Below, piece by piece: positions 18,506 through 31,500 of a stretch of 64,000 nucleotides of DNA. The position numbers and the translations under genes were made by a program. The DNA is taken from assembly GCF_047495875.1 (NCBI RefSeq), contig NC_092471.1:18311001-18375000 (forward strand). Direction: 5' to 3'. The notes below the pieces were generated by a model. That model worked only from the letters and a program-made list of their open reading frames with translations. It was not told the origin of the DNA and ran no database searches. This DNA comes from Pithys albifrons albifrons (lineage: Eukaryota; Chordata; Aves; Passeriformes; Thamnophilidae). Numbering within the stretch: the stretch's first letter is position 1; every line of letters starts with the position of its first letter.

Positions 18506-20913
18506 TCTTGGCCATTCTACTGCTCTGCTCTGATGAAGTCAGTAGAAATCTGCCAGTTCAGTGGAACTAAAGGTTCAGTCTCTTCCTTTTTTAGCAAGGT
18601 TTCTCTGAACTTACAGAAAGGATATAGATGATCCAGCCTCTGTAGGAGCTGGGAAAAAATGGAAATGGAATTTTTTTCCTAGTTCTGTACAGCATTGGAG
18701 GGATCCAGGCCTGGAAGAGGTCTCTGGGAAAGCCTGCCTGGAGTCAGGACCACAGATGGGGGAGCCACGGTGGCAGTGGAGCTGAAAAACCAATGTGTCC
18801 CTTCTTGTTCCCACCCTGCAAGTGACCTGTGAGCCCCCAGAAGGGACACCCCAGCTGCAGGAGGCAGTTGGTGCTGTTCAGAGCTGTGTAACTGCGAGGA
18901 GAATAACAGCCTTTCCAGGGTCAGTGGTTCTGTGGGAGGCTCTGGCTAGTGAGTTGGCATGGCAGCCAAGGCTGGAGGGGCAGGCAGGGCTCTGGACATG
19001 CTGCTCCAGGACAGTCATGTGCTGGTCCCCAACTATTTGCAATATATATTTCCCTTTTGCTAACCCAGCATGGGAAATGAGCTGTTTCTGGCCTGTAGAT
19101 TGTACATATAAATTCTTTTCCCATCTAAGAAATGCAATACAAATCACATCATTTCGGATTGGAATGTTTTTGCCTTATGTTGCTTGCAGGGACTCCACAG
19201 TTTGGATTCAGCTAATCAAGTAGAAGTGTTTAGAGTCCTCTGTGTGTCCTCAGGCTTCAGATGCCACCACAGGAGTAAAAAACAAAACTGGCTTTCTATT
19301 TTTAGCAGCCAGCCTCTCCTAAGCTCACCCCCTCTCCTAGAGCTCCCATCCACAGCCTTGTGGGAACCTTCTTCATATTAGCTCATGTCTTAGCCAGGAA
19401 AGCCCATCATTTCTGGAGCCCCCAGGTGTTTTCTTCAGAGGCTTCTTCTTCGAGGGCTTGTGTCCACCTGAGCTGTGACAGCAGCACTCGGGGCCCTGGG
19501 CTCTGGCCAGGGTGTGCCATGGACTCTGTCACTGCCCTGCGGAGGCACTGTGTGATGTACAGCCCACCCCTCCAGGGAGTGACCCTCCCTGGCCCTGGGA
19601 GTTATCCCTCTTTAGCCACAGAAGTGAGCCTGAGAGGTGCATAAACCCCTGGCTAAGGAGATTTCCAAGTCTGTGCTGCAGGATGGTGATGCAGTGACTT
19701 AATGAAGTTGCTGTTGTCACAGGGCCCAGGGACACAGGCAGTCGCTTCTAATCAATGCTGAGAGGTTAATTACACATTTACCTGAACAGCAGTTTGAAAT
19801 CCTCACCAAGAAATGAGGAGTGGGGCTGACTTTTGGCTGCTTTGACACCTGCAGGTGTGAGCAGCACCAGAAGAGTGTGTCTATCTAGATCCCCTCCGTA
19901 GCTGGCTGAACCTTTACAAGCTGTTTGCTGAGATTTTGGGATGGTCTTGTCCCAGAAATTGGTTCCAGGTTGGCATCAAAGCCAGAACTGCAGTAGTTTC
20001 AGAGCCAAAAAGGAAAAAAAGAAAGCTCTTCTTTTACTTGCTCCTGAATCCTGCTCCTTACCTTTCAACTGGAGTCATCCTGCTTCCTTCCATGGTGTTC
20101 CACTGAGATGCCCACAGGGCAGGTGGTGGTGAATTCACCCATTTTTAATAAATAGATTTTAATTAACTTTTTAAAAAGTCCAGCTCATTCCAATTAGTGG
20201 AGGGTGAGTGCATTTGTTCTCTTGGAGAGTGGGAGAGCGAGTGCTGTGTTTTCGAGACCATCTGCTCATGAATCCTTAAAAAAAAACTGGAGAGGAAAAC
20301 AAGCCGGAGGCAGAGAAGGGTGAGGGCACTCCAGCAGCCAGCCAGGGAGGCCTGGCCAGCCAGGGGGGGCCCAGGGCTGCCAAAGGTGCTGGGGTGGTCC
20401 TGGCAGGATTCTGGAGATGGAGAGCTCCAATGAGCAATGGGAGAAAGGGCTGTCATGGCCTGGATGAGTGGGAAGAGAAGCAACACTCCAGAGGGGTGAG
20501 TCCTGGCAGCCTCATGGGTGGGGAACTGATATCCCAGTGTTGATGGCTTTGAGATTTGAGATGGCTGGCCTGAGATTTCAGGATGAAAAATGCTTTGGGA
20601 TACTGTTTTAAAGGGGGAAGGTGCAGGGAATTTGTTACCCTGAATACAAAGGGGCTGTCCTGGGAAGAGGCTTTGCTTGCCCAACACCACCAGCACCTGC
20701 AGCAAGATCAGGGTCTGGGGTACCTGGAGAGGGGAGAAGAGACAGTGTCCAGAGCAGCTCTTTCCCCATTGCCATGTGAATTCAGTGACTGTGCTTTGAG
20801 TGGCCACAATTTGTTGATTCCCCTTCCTTCAGAATGAACCCCTAACCCCAGTTTCTGTTCCAAAGTTACATGGGGTGGCTTTGGGAGCTGCAGAAGCACC
20901 AAAATCTTCCTAA

Positions 20914-21306
<393 letters not shown>

Positions 21307-24300
21307 TAGGGGGATTTTTATGCTCATAGCAAACGCAGCCTCCACTTGTTCACTTCATGCCTTTTTCTCGTGTGCCCTTGTTTGGCTTGTTGCCTCACTT
21401 CTACTTTTAGGTTTTGGCTGCAGCATCTGATGTGGGATTAGATAGCTCTGGAATTCCTGCATGAACCAGAGAGCCTGGCACTGGGGCCGACAGCTCAGTT
21501 GCTGCATTGAGATGTGATCAGCAGCAGCCAGTCTGTGCAGGGTGTCTGTGCTGGTACTTGGGGAGAGGCATTTTAAGCCTCATCCTTGTGTCTCTGGTGT
21601 GCTGGGTTTTACCGGGCACCTCCCTGCCCCAAAGTCCGTGGAGGGGGTAGGAGGGCAGTGCAGGGGCTGATGCTGATGTGTTGAAGTGTTAATAGCAGCA
21701 GGTGAACTGTGATCAGAGCAGCTGTGTGCAGCAGCATCCCAGCTGCATCCCTGCATGCCACTGAGGTGATCCCAGCTCGCTGCCATCCCAGCTGTGCCAC
21801 GTGAAGGGACAGAGCTCACCGGTGCTGTGTGTGACAGCCTGGGATTCTGTGACATTCAGTGCAGCTTGTGCAGGGGCAGCCGCGGGTCTGGCCCTGGGGG
21901 CAGCGAGGTTGAGCTGCAGGCAGGCAGCTGTGTGCCTGTCCCAGCCCCAGGGCTCAGCACAGGCTGAGTGAGCCCCAGCACCTGTGCCAGCTCTCCAAGG
22001 AGGGCCTGGCACCGCGGGAAGTGGTGTGGGAGGAGGCGTGGGAGGCTCCTGACTCACCGCAGCATCTCTGCCCGCTCGGCGGCCTGTGCAGTGCAGTGGG
22101 TGGCACTTTCTTCTCCTGAGTCATGGTTGACTGAGATTTTGCCTTCTGGAATGCATGTGCTTGTTTTCCCTCTCCTCGTTGCTGTGCCTGTTCCTCCTTG
22201 CCCTGCTCTGCACAGGAACAACCACAGGGCAGCAATGAGAGGGTCGGATGGTCAGAGCTGGCAGGATGAGTCTGGAGGTGCACAGCTGGTTTCAGTTTTA
22301 TTCCTGCCCTCCCACACTTTGGTTGTGACCTTGAATTTCCGATTCATAAAGCAGCTTCAGTTTGGCTTGCACTGGGTCTGGTCCAGAGGGGTATGGAGCA
22401 TTCCCATAACTCCGGGTAAACCATGGCTGGGATTTCCCTGGCCATCAGCATGAGTGGCCATCAGCAGGCTGTGGGGGCCTGGAAGGTCCTGTCAGTATGG
22501 AAACAGCAGTGGTGGAACACTCTCCTCCATCCTGCATGCAGAAGACCCTTTGAGGGGTGTGTGGTGCTGCACAGGGTGTCTGCACAGGGAAACCCCCAGC
22601 AGATTGTAACGTGGGGTCTGGGCCTTGCTGACAGAGAGACCCTGCCAGGACCTGCAGCACTCCTGCCACCAGCCGAGGTCTTTGGGGCAGAGTGTGCCCA
22701 CTGAGCTTTGGGGTGCCAGGGCAAAGGGTGGGAGCTCCTGTGGTGACCCCGATGTCATGGGCACAGCACTCAGACATCGCTGTAGCTTCTCCTTCTGCAT
22801 CTCTTTTTCCAGCATCAAACTGCAGTTACTTTTCAGTGTTGGAGTGGGAAGGAAGATGAGGTTGGAGCTGGACTGCCCCATGATAATGCTTTCCTTGGAC
22901 TTTATTGATTGTCCCAGTGTGGAACTCAGAGTGTCAGCTCACATTTTGGGATCACAGACGCTCTGTGAAATAAATCTGAATGATTTGTAGCCTGTGCTGC
23001 CTTGCCCCTCGTGTCAGGGTCTGCTGCACAGGTCTCAGCAGGCAGGATCACCTCTACTTCAGAGATGGGGTGTCCTGGGGCTTTCTGAGTGGGGCACCAT
23101 TCACCTCATGGTGTGGGAAGTTGGAGCCAGCCTTTGTTACCCCTTGCTTTAAAATTGCCCTCTGAGGGATATGAAATGTGACCCACCCACCCTCCAGAGC
23201 AGCTTTGGCACCACTTGTTGGTGGCACATCTCAGTGATTCTTCCTTTTCAGAAAATCTGCATTTGTAGGTTTTCTTCAGGTCCAATAAATCAGTAAGTGT
23301 GGTAAGTTCTTCATCATGACATAGTCAGTATGAGAATACTTTTTTTAAAATTATAATAGTTGAATTTTATCTCTTTATCAGTCAAAAGAGATTTTTAATA
23401 GGAATACGGAACTAAAACTAATTCCTTATTTAAATATGCCACAGATGCTTCAGTTTGATGAAAGCTTGCTAGATATCTTGAGAAGCTCTGGAAGACAAGC
23501 ACATATTTCAGACAAGATCCCCCACCCCTCCAGAGCTTCACTGCAGTTACCAGCACATCCTCCTCACCTTCATGTTTGCAGCTGCACAGCCCTGTGCTCT
23601 TGCATCCCCTGGTAATGCACAGGGATCCTGTGGGTGGAAAGAAGCTGATGCATCGGTTTCTGATGGAACACAGTTCTGTATCCCAAGCTCTGGGACACAG
23701 TGTTGGATGTTGGTATTCTTTGTCATTCTTTTGGAACTTCATTGTGTCCAAACCTTGTTTCACGGTGCTGGCAGGTTCCTGTTCACAGCCTTCTCTGGCT
23801 GGAATCAGCTTCCCTCCTGTAGACCAGGGAGAGGTGCTGGGGTTTGCTGATCCCACTAGTCCAGGAAGATGGAATATGAATTCCTGCACTGCCTGGAGAA
23901 CAGCCAGTGAAAGCCAGTTTTTCTTTAGCTGCAGGAATTCGAGCAGCGTTCTGGTGCCAGCCCCCAGGAGAGCCCCTGCTGTGAGCCTGCACCCTCATTG
24001 TGTCTGTCCTGCTGCTGATCCCCTGGGTGGCTGAGTGCTGGATTGCTGCTGCCCCCAGGCACAGGGAGGAAAAACTCTCCCTAGCCAAAGCTAACAACCC
24101 ATTCTGTCCCCTGACATCAGGTGGGTGCTGTGTGCAACGTGATGTGTCCCCCATCCCTATGTGGGTTCTTCACAGCAGTTTTGCTGTCAGTGAACAGCAC
24201 AGATTGCTCTGGCTCAACCTCTGGGTGCCCTCTGTGTGGCTCCATGGACAGGGCAGGGTCCATATTCTCAAAAACCATCTTGTTTCTGCCATTCTCTTAC

Positions 24301-27084
24301 TAGCTGGGGTTTGGTTCATCAGCTCTATAGGCCTGGGAAAGTTTCACTTCCTGTCATGTGCTACCAGGATTTACCACGGGTTTTTTCCCACTGATCCATC
24401 CTGTGTCTGAGGGACAAGGTCTGTTGGCTGTGGAGGTATTTCTAATGTCCGTCTTCCTGCTTTCAGCAGCAGGTAACATATTTCCAAGTAACCCCATCTG
24501 CTTTGCTCATGTCCTGCTTTCCACGGGCTTGCCATCCCTTTCTTTTGGTTTCTGGAAATGTTTCAAGGTTATGGGGCCTTTCTTTGTTGGACAGGTGGCC
24601 AAGACATTTCTCTGAGAGAGGATAACTCAGGGTGATTCTTCCTGGCGTTTTCACCTGATTGTCCCCTGCCTGATACACCTGCAGGACCATCAGCAGTGCC
24701 AGCTCAGCACTCTGCCAGCCAGGAGCTTGCTGGTCAGCATTCACTGTGGTTATTAGTTGTGCCCAAATCCTTCAGCACCTTTGAAAATCGTGTCCACAGA
24801 TCCCTGCAGGTTGGGACTCCCCCTTGTATCCCATTGCTCTCTGGTCTCATACAAGTGGGTGGGATGGGCTGGTGGGAACAGCTCCTTGAACCTGAGCATC
24901 CTTGCTGTCTTTCCACTGGCTGTGTGTCCTAGGATTTTTCCAAGGGCTTTTGCAGTGTGATCTGAGCCAAAGGTCTATCCTTGATGGTTTGTTTGCATGT
25001 GAAGAACCAGATATGAGTGTGGTCATTAGTGTGACTGTGTTGAACTCTCAGACTGTGTTAATGCGCCAAATAAACTGGTCATTAATAGAGTTCAGCTGTC
25101 AGGAGAGGAGTAGTGGAACTGATGGGATCCTTCCCTGTCTGCCTGTGTAAGATCCACTGCCTCAGACAGAATTCCCAGATGCACTTCCATAACCACCACA
25201 TCTCCAGAAACCTGGGTTGTGAAAATGAGTAATCACCAAGGGCTGCATTTAACTGTGCTTGGCAGATGTTACTGCCACCAGTGTGGGTATATTTAAGTCT
25301 TTCTTCCAAGCAGGACACCTGCACTAAGATTTCCAAGGGCTCCATGCAGCCCATGAAGAAGCTGCACCACAGTAGGCAGCTCTCACTGCTGGCAAACATC
25401 TTGCAAAGCAACTTGTGTGGGATGATTTTTGCAAAAATTGTTTCTGAGCTTTAGAGATGAATGTCTTTGGCTTATATTTTGCCATCAGACTCAGCACTGG
25501 TCACTTTACCAGCATCAGCACTGGATTATTTCCTGGTGTCAGGAAGTGAGGAGTTGAATTACATGAAATGGCCCTGTCAGCCATTTCAGGCTTCAATAAA
25601 CTGAAGCTGAAATACCAGTTTGGATGGTACAGTTCCTGATCTAGAGCCCTGGGAGAGCTCAGGATTCAGCTTTTCTTTCCAAAACCAGGGAACTTTCAGC
25701 CATTGGATTCATGTCAGACTCTCCCAATGAATTTGCTGCCCATGTTTCCTGACCCAGAAGGTGGGATGTGTCCATATGCCTGAGGACAAAGTGGTGCCCT
25801 CTCCAAAGAGCTTGTTGGTGGGATGTCCTACTGCAGAACTGCCTTTTGGGGAGGCAGAAGGGACTAGACTGGGCAGGAAGCAAGTGCTGGCCTCAGTGTG
25901 CCCTGCTATCTGTGTGCACTAGGGAGAGGAGTGCATATTCCAGCATGCTGACCATAATTACCAAGAAATGAAGGCAATCCTCGATGATGGCAGCAGTAAA
26001 AGATGTTGCCTTAAAGGCACAGTGTCCACTTTCCCTGTCACTCTGAAGTTGAGAGAGTTTGACACAGAGATGCTTTAGATTTGCAAATCATGGTGCTTAA
26101 CATCCAGGCCTGTGACACACAGCATTAATTATGATCACAGCCTGTTACCTTGGGGGTGCTCAAGGTGCTCAGCAGATGAGGATCTTCTTTTTTCTGTTCC
26201 GGGTAATAGTTTGGATTTCCTCAATGGGCTCCAGGGTGCTGTAGCACCAAGCTGGGAGTGCCAGCATGAAATGTGAAGGGTTAACAGAATTTCTGCACCA
26301 AATTCTGCTTTCCTTCCCCACCTGTCCTGGATGGGGCTCTGTGTTTAGTGTTTTCTGACAGCACAGGAAGATCAGTGACTGCATGGAACACATTTAGTTT
26401 TCATTTGTGCTTTTTATGTGTCTCTTGTAATCAAAAGCCGATGCAAGCTCCAGCTTGTGGTTTATTGCTATTGCTGCCTTCCCCTGAGCTCCCTGAGCAA
26501 AGCAGGTTGGATGAGAGGCAAAATGAGACCAGTTTAATAGCAGTAGCCAGACAGCCAGCCAGAAATAGCTGTGCTACAGGAGATGGAGTAAATAAAATTA
26601 TCCTGTCAGACTCCATTGCAGTTCAAGCTTCCAAATGGTAAGATAAAAGAGACGTTTCTGAGCCCTTTTAGTGTAAGAAGGTCTGGTTCCCATATTGCTT
26701 CTGTTGAAAACACCGAGGTAATCTCTGCACCAAAACAACGGCCCTGCTTTTATTACAGGCTAACTAGGTCTCCCAGGACCAGCCCAAAATCCTGTTTGCA
26801 AACACAGAGCAGCCCTGGGACAATTCTTACTTACCTAAGTAGGTTTTCGACTCATGAGGAACAGTCTTTGACTTCTGCAGCACCTCCCACCCCTTCTCCT
26901 TTTCTCTCACTAACACAGATCTCTATCAAGTGCCACGCTGTGGGTCAGGCCTGGCCCAGCCTGCAGTAGGATGGGCAGTGGGTCAGGCTGGGCTTCAGCT
27001 GCTCAGGGAGACTCAGTGCTGCCCTGGCAGGCAGGGCCTGCTGCTGCTGGACCTGCTGAGGTTGCTGGTGATTCTTGGGGCTGT

Positions 27085-27160
27085 CCTGTGTAGGGCCAGG
27101 AGTTGGACTTTGATGGTCCTGTGTATCCCTTCCAACTCAGAGTATTCTGTGATTCTGTGA
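27085..27160 (+). repeat. CR1 LINE terminal fragment
   Basis: 'gtagggccaggagttggact', 'ttgatggtcctgtgtatccc', 'ttccaactcagagtattctg', 'tgattctgtga': the last ~75 bp of a CR1 copy on the plus strand. Confidence 0.82.
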
Positions 27161-29470
27161 GATGGGCACAGAGGAGACCAAAGAGAACACACTGGTCAGC
27201 CCCAGAGCAAAGTGTGAAATGAAGTTTTTAGAGAACAGTGTTTCCACAGCCCCACTGCCAGACCCCTGTGCTCGTGCCCAGCTGGTCAGTCAGGGGCATC
27301 TGCAGGCAAGAGGTTTCTGTGGGTTCTGAGAGCACACCAGGGACGTTGGATCCCCCTGTCAGTCCCCTTGGCCAGCAGATAACTGGACATGAAGGCAGGT
27401 CCAGCAGCTGACAGGATACAGATGAAAACCGGTTATGAAACAGTCCTTCAGCTTTCAGACAGGTGTGCTCAAGGGAAGAAAATACTGCTTTCAGCATCCC
27501 AGGAGTGTTCAGTGACCATGTGCAGGGCTGTGCAGGTGCCACCATGTGCCCTGAGCACACTTTCACAGCAGGACTCGTGCTCAGGGTCTGCACTGACCCG
27601 AGCCAGGACCTGCCACACCTGCTGGGGTTCCACTGGCTCAGGGGAGCAGAGAGGGAGGAGAGCGAGCCAGAGGAGCCAGCTGGAGGAGGCCAGGGGAAGG
27701 CTTTGTTTTCTGTTGCTAATTCAGTGTTAAAATCCAACTTGGAGTCCTTCATAGTCTGTGTTGCTTGTCCCTCCATGCAGATTTGCAGGATGCAGCGCAA
27801 TGTAATCTGTGCCTAATTTATTGCTCCCATAATTGCAGTGGGTGTAAATTCAGCCCATAAACAAAACCTCCAGAGCTCAAAATCTACCCCTCCTCCTGCC
27901 ATGGCTTTCCATCAGCACAGTTTTAAGCCCCTGGGAGCAAGTTGGAGAGAACAGAAGATCAAGTGACGTGGTTGCAGGAGGGTTTCCCATCCCTTCCCAT
28001 CAGGAGTTCCTTGGAAAGGCGCTTGCCTTTGCCTCGCTGCTCCGCAACCAGAGCAGTTGGGCTCGGGGTGGAACAAGGCATCAAAATGCCACTGATGTTC
28101 CACTAAATACATGGAACCAAAATAGCATTTCCACATAAATGCTTTCAGCTCCAGCCCTCCCCCTCTCGGATCCCACACTGCAGCTCCATGGAGCTGGCGA
28201 GGATGAATCAAACGTCTCTTCCCAAGCTCAAGAGACAGACAGTGCTGAATAATTTGGCAGGAATGTGCCGACCTCTCCAGCACAGCTGTCCTTGGGCAGC
28301 AGGAGTTATGTAAACTCACAGAGATTTCAGCTCCCCTGGGAGTCTCCGTGGCCCATCCCAGGGGGGTTGTGGTGGGAAGTGAGTGGCCAAGGTGGTGCAG
28401 GCGAGGTGGTGTTGCATCCCCCTGTTCCAGATGTGATCCATCCATCCCTCCTCTCATTTCAGGCTGTGCTGTGCAGACCCCACTTCCCTGTTCCTAAAGG
28501 CTGGCTCAGCCCCAGCTGCTGTGCCCAACAGGCTGATACCAGAGCTCACAGTGCCTGGCATCCAAATACTTAGCAAGGCTTAGATTTATTTTCTGGTATC
28601 AAGAATATTTAGGATAAGAACATTCAAAAGGGTTCATTGAGTTTTAGAGTCTCCTTTGACCTGGTTTGGTGATGCACTCCCAGCTCCAGGTGGGTCAGGG
28701 AGGTCCATGTGTCACTGTCCCATCTAAAACTCAGCCCACAGCAGTGTTAAGTTAAATAAACAAATGCTACAGAAAACTGACCCCTTGGTGTTCATGAAAA
28801 GCAGGCTGGACTGCTTTCATCAAAGGGTCTCTTTAAGGTAAATTAGACTTTAAAAATACAGGCTCCAAATCTTTTTTAAAAAGCCAAAGAACGTTGAAAG
28901 CCCTTATGACTAAAGATACCCAAAGACATGGCAAAGTGGCAGCATGCCATGCTCTCATTGCTCACGGCAGGCTGGGCAGAGTGGAGATAGGGAGCAGGCA
29001 GGCAGGGAAATCAGGACAAATTTCAGGAAAACTCTGCTCACTCCCTTTGCTCTGCAGGCACTGCCCAGGCCAGCAAGAAATCAGCAGAGAAGGGTCTGAG
29101 CCCCACACATCAGTTCAGAAGGTATTTCCAAACTTCTGCCTTTCCCAAATCAAGGACTGGTGTTTGGGTGCAGGTATTATGGACCCTGACTTAGTCTTTT
29201 CCCAATCTCGGCATCAGCCAATTCCTTACTCATCAATTCTTTCCATGTCAGCCATTCACCAAGGGGTAGCATGTGCCTGTAGGTGGGTGTCTATCCAGCC
29301 TCATCCTTGGATGCCCATTCTCCCTCGGTATCTCTGCCTCTGCTGGCTCTGCCTGTGCTGATCCTGAGGCATGGATGAGGCTGAGCTGTTCTCACAGGGC
29401 TTTCAGCTGTTAGAGACCCACCATCAGGGGCTTCCAGTGTGTCTCTCACCAGTTACTTACAGCTCCCCGT

Positions 29471-29575
29471 TGCCCTGTACAATAAGCAAATGTTATTATC
29501 CCCTGGTAGAACTGGGGAAGTGCTGAGGGACAAATGTCATTTGACCTCGAGGCCCACAGCCAGCCCCTGCCAGCC
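29471..29575 (+). repeat. Possible MIR-like ancient SINE/LINE tail
   Basis: 'gttattatcccctggtagaa', 'ctggggaagtgctgagggac' and 'catttgacctcgaggcccac' follow the order of the MIR/L2-type tail (TATTATCCCCATTTTACAGA, then GGGGAAACTGAGGC, then GACTTGCCC and CCACACAGC). It is diverged, and identification is by eye only. Confidence 0.45.
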
Positions 29576-31039
29576 CTGGGGCTGCACTGCCCAGCCTGGC
29601 TGCATCCCTGCACTCAGAGCACAGCATCCCTCCCCAGGCCACTTTGGAACTCCTGTGCTATTGGAACGGGCAGGGCTTTGGTAAACCAGGAGGACCAATA
29701 ACCTGCGTATGCAATGGGAAACTTGGACTGGATTGGTCTGTGGTTGGCATCTGTCAGCTCTGAGAGGGATGTAATGACTCATGGCTGCAAGTGGCTCTCC
29801 CTCCATTTGTGTTTCATGGATGATTTGCTTCATGCATGGGAAGTTGTGTGTGACCCAGGACAGAGTAAACCACAGCACTTGGAAAAAGGCACCATCCTAA
29901 AATCAGAGCCTTTGCTCAAGTCCTTCCCTTCCACCCTTGCACAGCACCCACCAAGCAGTTACTGGAGGAATATGCAGTGCCTGGAGATGCTGCACACAGA
30001 GCTGATGGGAATGAGTGGCTGGCACTGGGTCAGCTCCTCACCTGTGCCCTGACAGGGGGATTTCCTCCTTCTATGCCCTGTGCTGTTTAAACCCTTGAAT
30101 ATCTGTTAGTTCTGATGTCACATTGCACTGGTGGCTGCAGGTTGCCCTTGTTGTGATTAAGGTTCTTTCCCCTGTAGGGTCATGGGAGGTTTGACTCGTG
30201 CAGGGTCTTGCACACCCACAGTGTGCAAAGGCAGTGCCTGGCACGTGCTGCTGTGGGCTGGGCACTTGGGGCAGAAAAAGTGATGGACTAAAGCCAGAGA
30301 GCAGGAGGAAGCAGCACTGAAGAGAAGTTGAAGTCAGTGTAATAGTAAGAGCTGCCAAACAGTCTCATTTACAAGTATTCATATCCATTTCAGTAATTCA
30401 CTGTGGAAGACACATTTCCAGATTCAGATCTCCAGGTTTTTCAATAAAGCTCAATCTTGCTTTCCTTATGATGGTCCCAAAGCAGATTTTTTTTCTTCTA
30501 AAGGGACCTTCTCCGTTCAGAGAGGGGGCAGGGTGTGGGAGCAGGAGGGAATGGCCCAGGCAGGTCCCAGAGGCAGGTCCAGCCCAAGCTCAGCACAAGC
30601 TGCTGGAGCTGCAACCACCAACACAGCCCTTGGAGAGCAGAGCTGGGGGCTTACATAATGTGTCAAAACTTTGTTTTGTGCTCCCATCAAACACCACTTT
30701 TTTTGGCTTCATCTTTTCCTTGTGAATCCTTAGTACAGATTACGTGAACAGACTGCAGAGCATTATTCAGAAGAGCTTAATTAACCTCAGCAAGGGAAAG
30801 AAAAGGAAATCATAGAAGCTGTAGGGTAAAAAAAGATCATATTTAGACAAATAAGTGCAAATGACCCAGATGCATCAATTGCCTTCAGAGCCAGGCAAGG
30901 CAGTCTGGATGCTCTGCAGAGACTGCAGGTCTGTGTTGCTGCAGCTCCTGCTGCCCTGGGGCTCTCCCGCCGCCCTGCAGTCCGTGCCAATCCCACCTGC
31001 TGTCACCCCCTTCTCTGCTCCAGCTGCCACCTTCCTCTC

Positions 31040-31500
31040 AGACACCACCCAGATGCAAAGCTGGGAGGGACCCCAGGAGACCTGCTATTCCCTCTCTCTG
31101 CAGGATTAAGCATGCTCTGATCATCTCTGATGGGTGTTTGTCTAACCTTCTTTTGAAAATCCCCAAGGAATGCCTTCCCAAGACTTGCCTATTTTGTCTG
31201 TTCTAGAGTTTAACTACTCTTATAGCTAGAAAGACCTTTTTTTCCCAATATTCTAATCCTGTTCTCCCTTGTGGTAAATTGAGCCAAACCACAATCAAAA
31301 TGGAGAAGAATTGATCACCAGCCTCCGTGGAAGAGCAGCAGCTTTCACATACTGGAATAGCAACAGCACATTCCTTTTTAGTTATTAGTTATTATCTTTC
31401 TAGATTAAATAATTCCCTTTCTTCGGCCTTTCCCCACTGAAAAGGTTTTGAGAGTCTTTTTTTGCCCTTTTTTTGGTCTTTTTATATTTTCTTGCTCTTG
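31040..31500 (-). repeat. Old CR1 LINE fragment (reptile-type)
   Basis: The stretch contains, in order, 'gatgggtgtttgtctaacct', 'cttttgaaaatccccaagga', 'ttatagctagaaagaccttt', 'attctaatcctgttctccct' and 'gaattgatcaccagcctccg'. This is the reverse-strand order of the old CR1 3' region common in turtles and crocodiles, as I recall it. It is much more diverged than the avian CR1 tails elsewhere in the window, so it probably predates the bird radiation. The end at about 31500 is uncertain. Confidence 0.6.

Noticed and set aside
20163..20807. 214-codon minus-strand frame in an intron
   Set aside because: Composition typical of noncoding GC-rich bird DNA, no family motif, no splice context.
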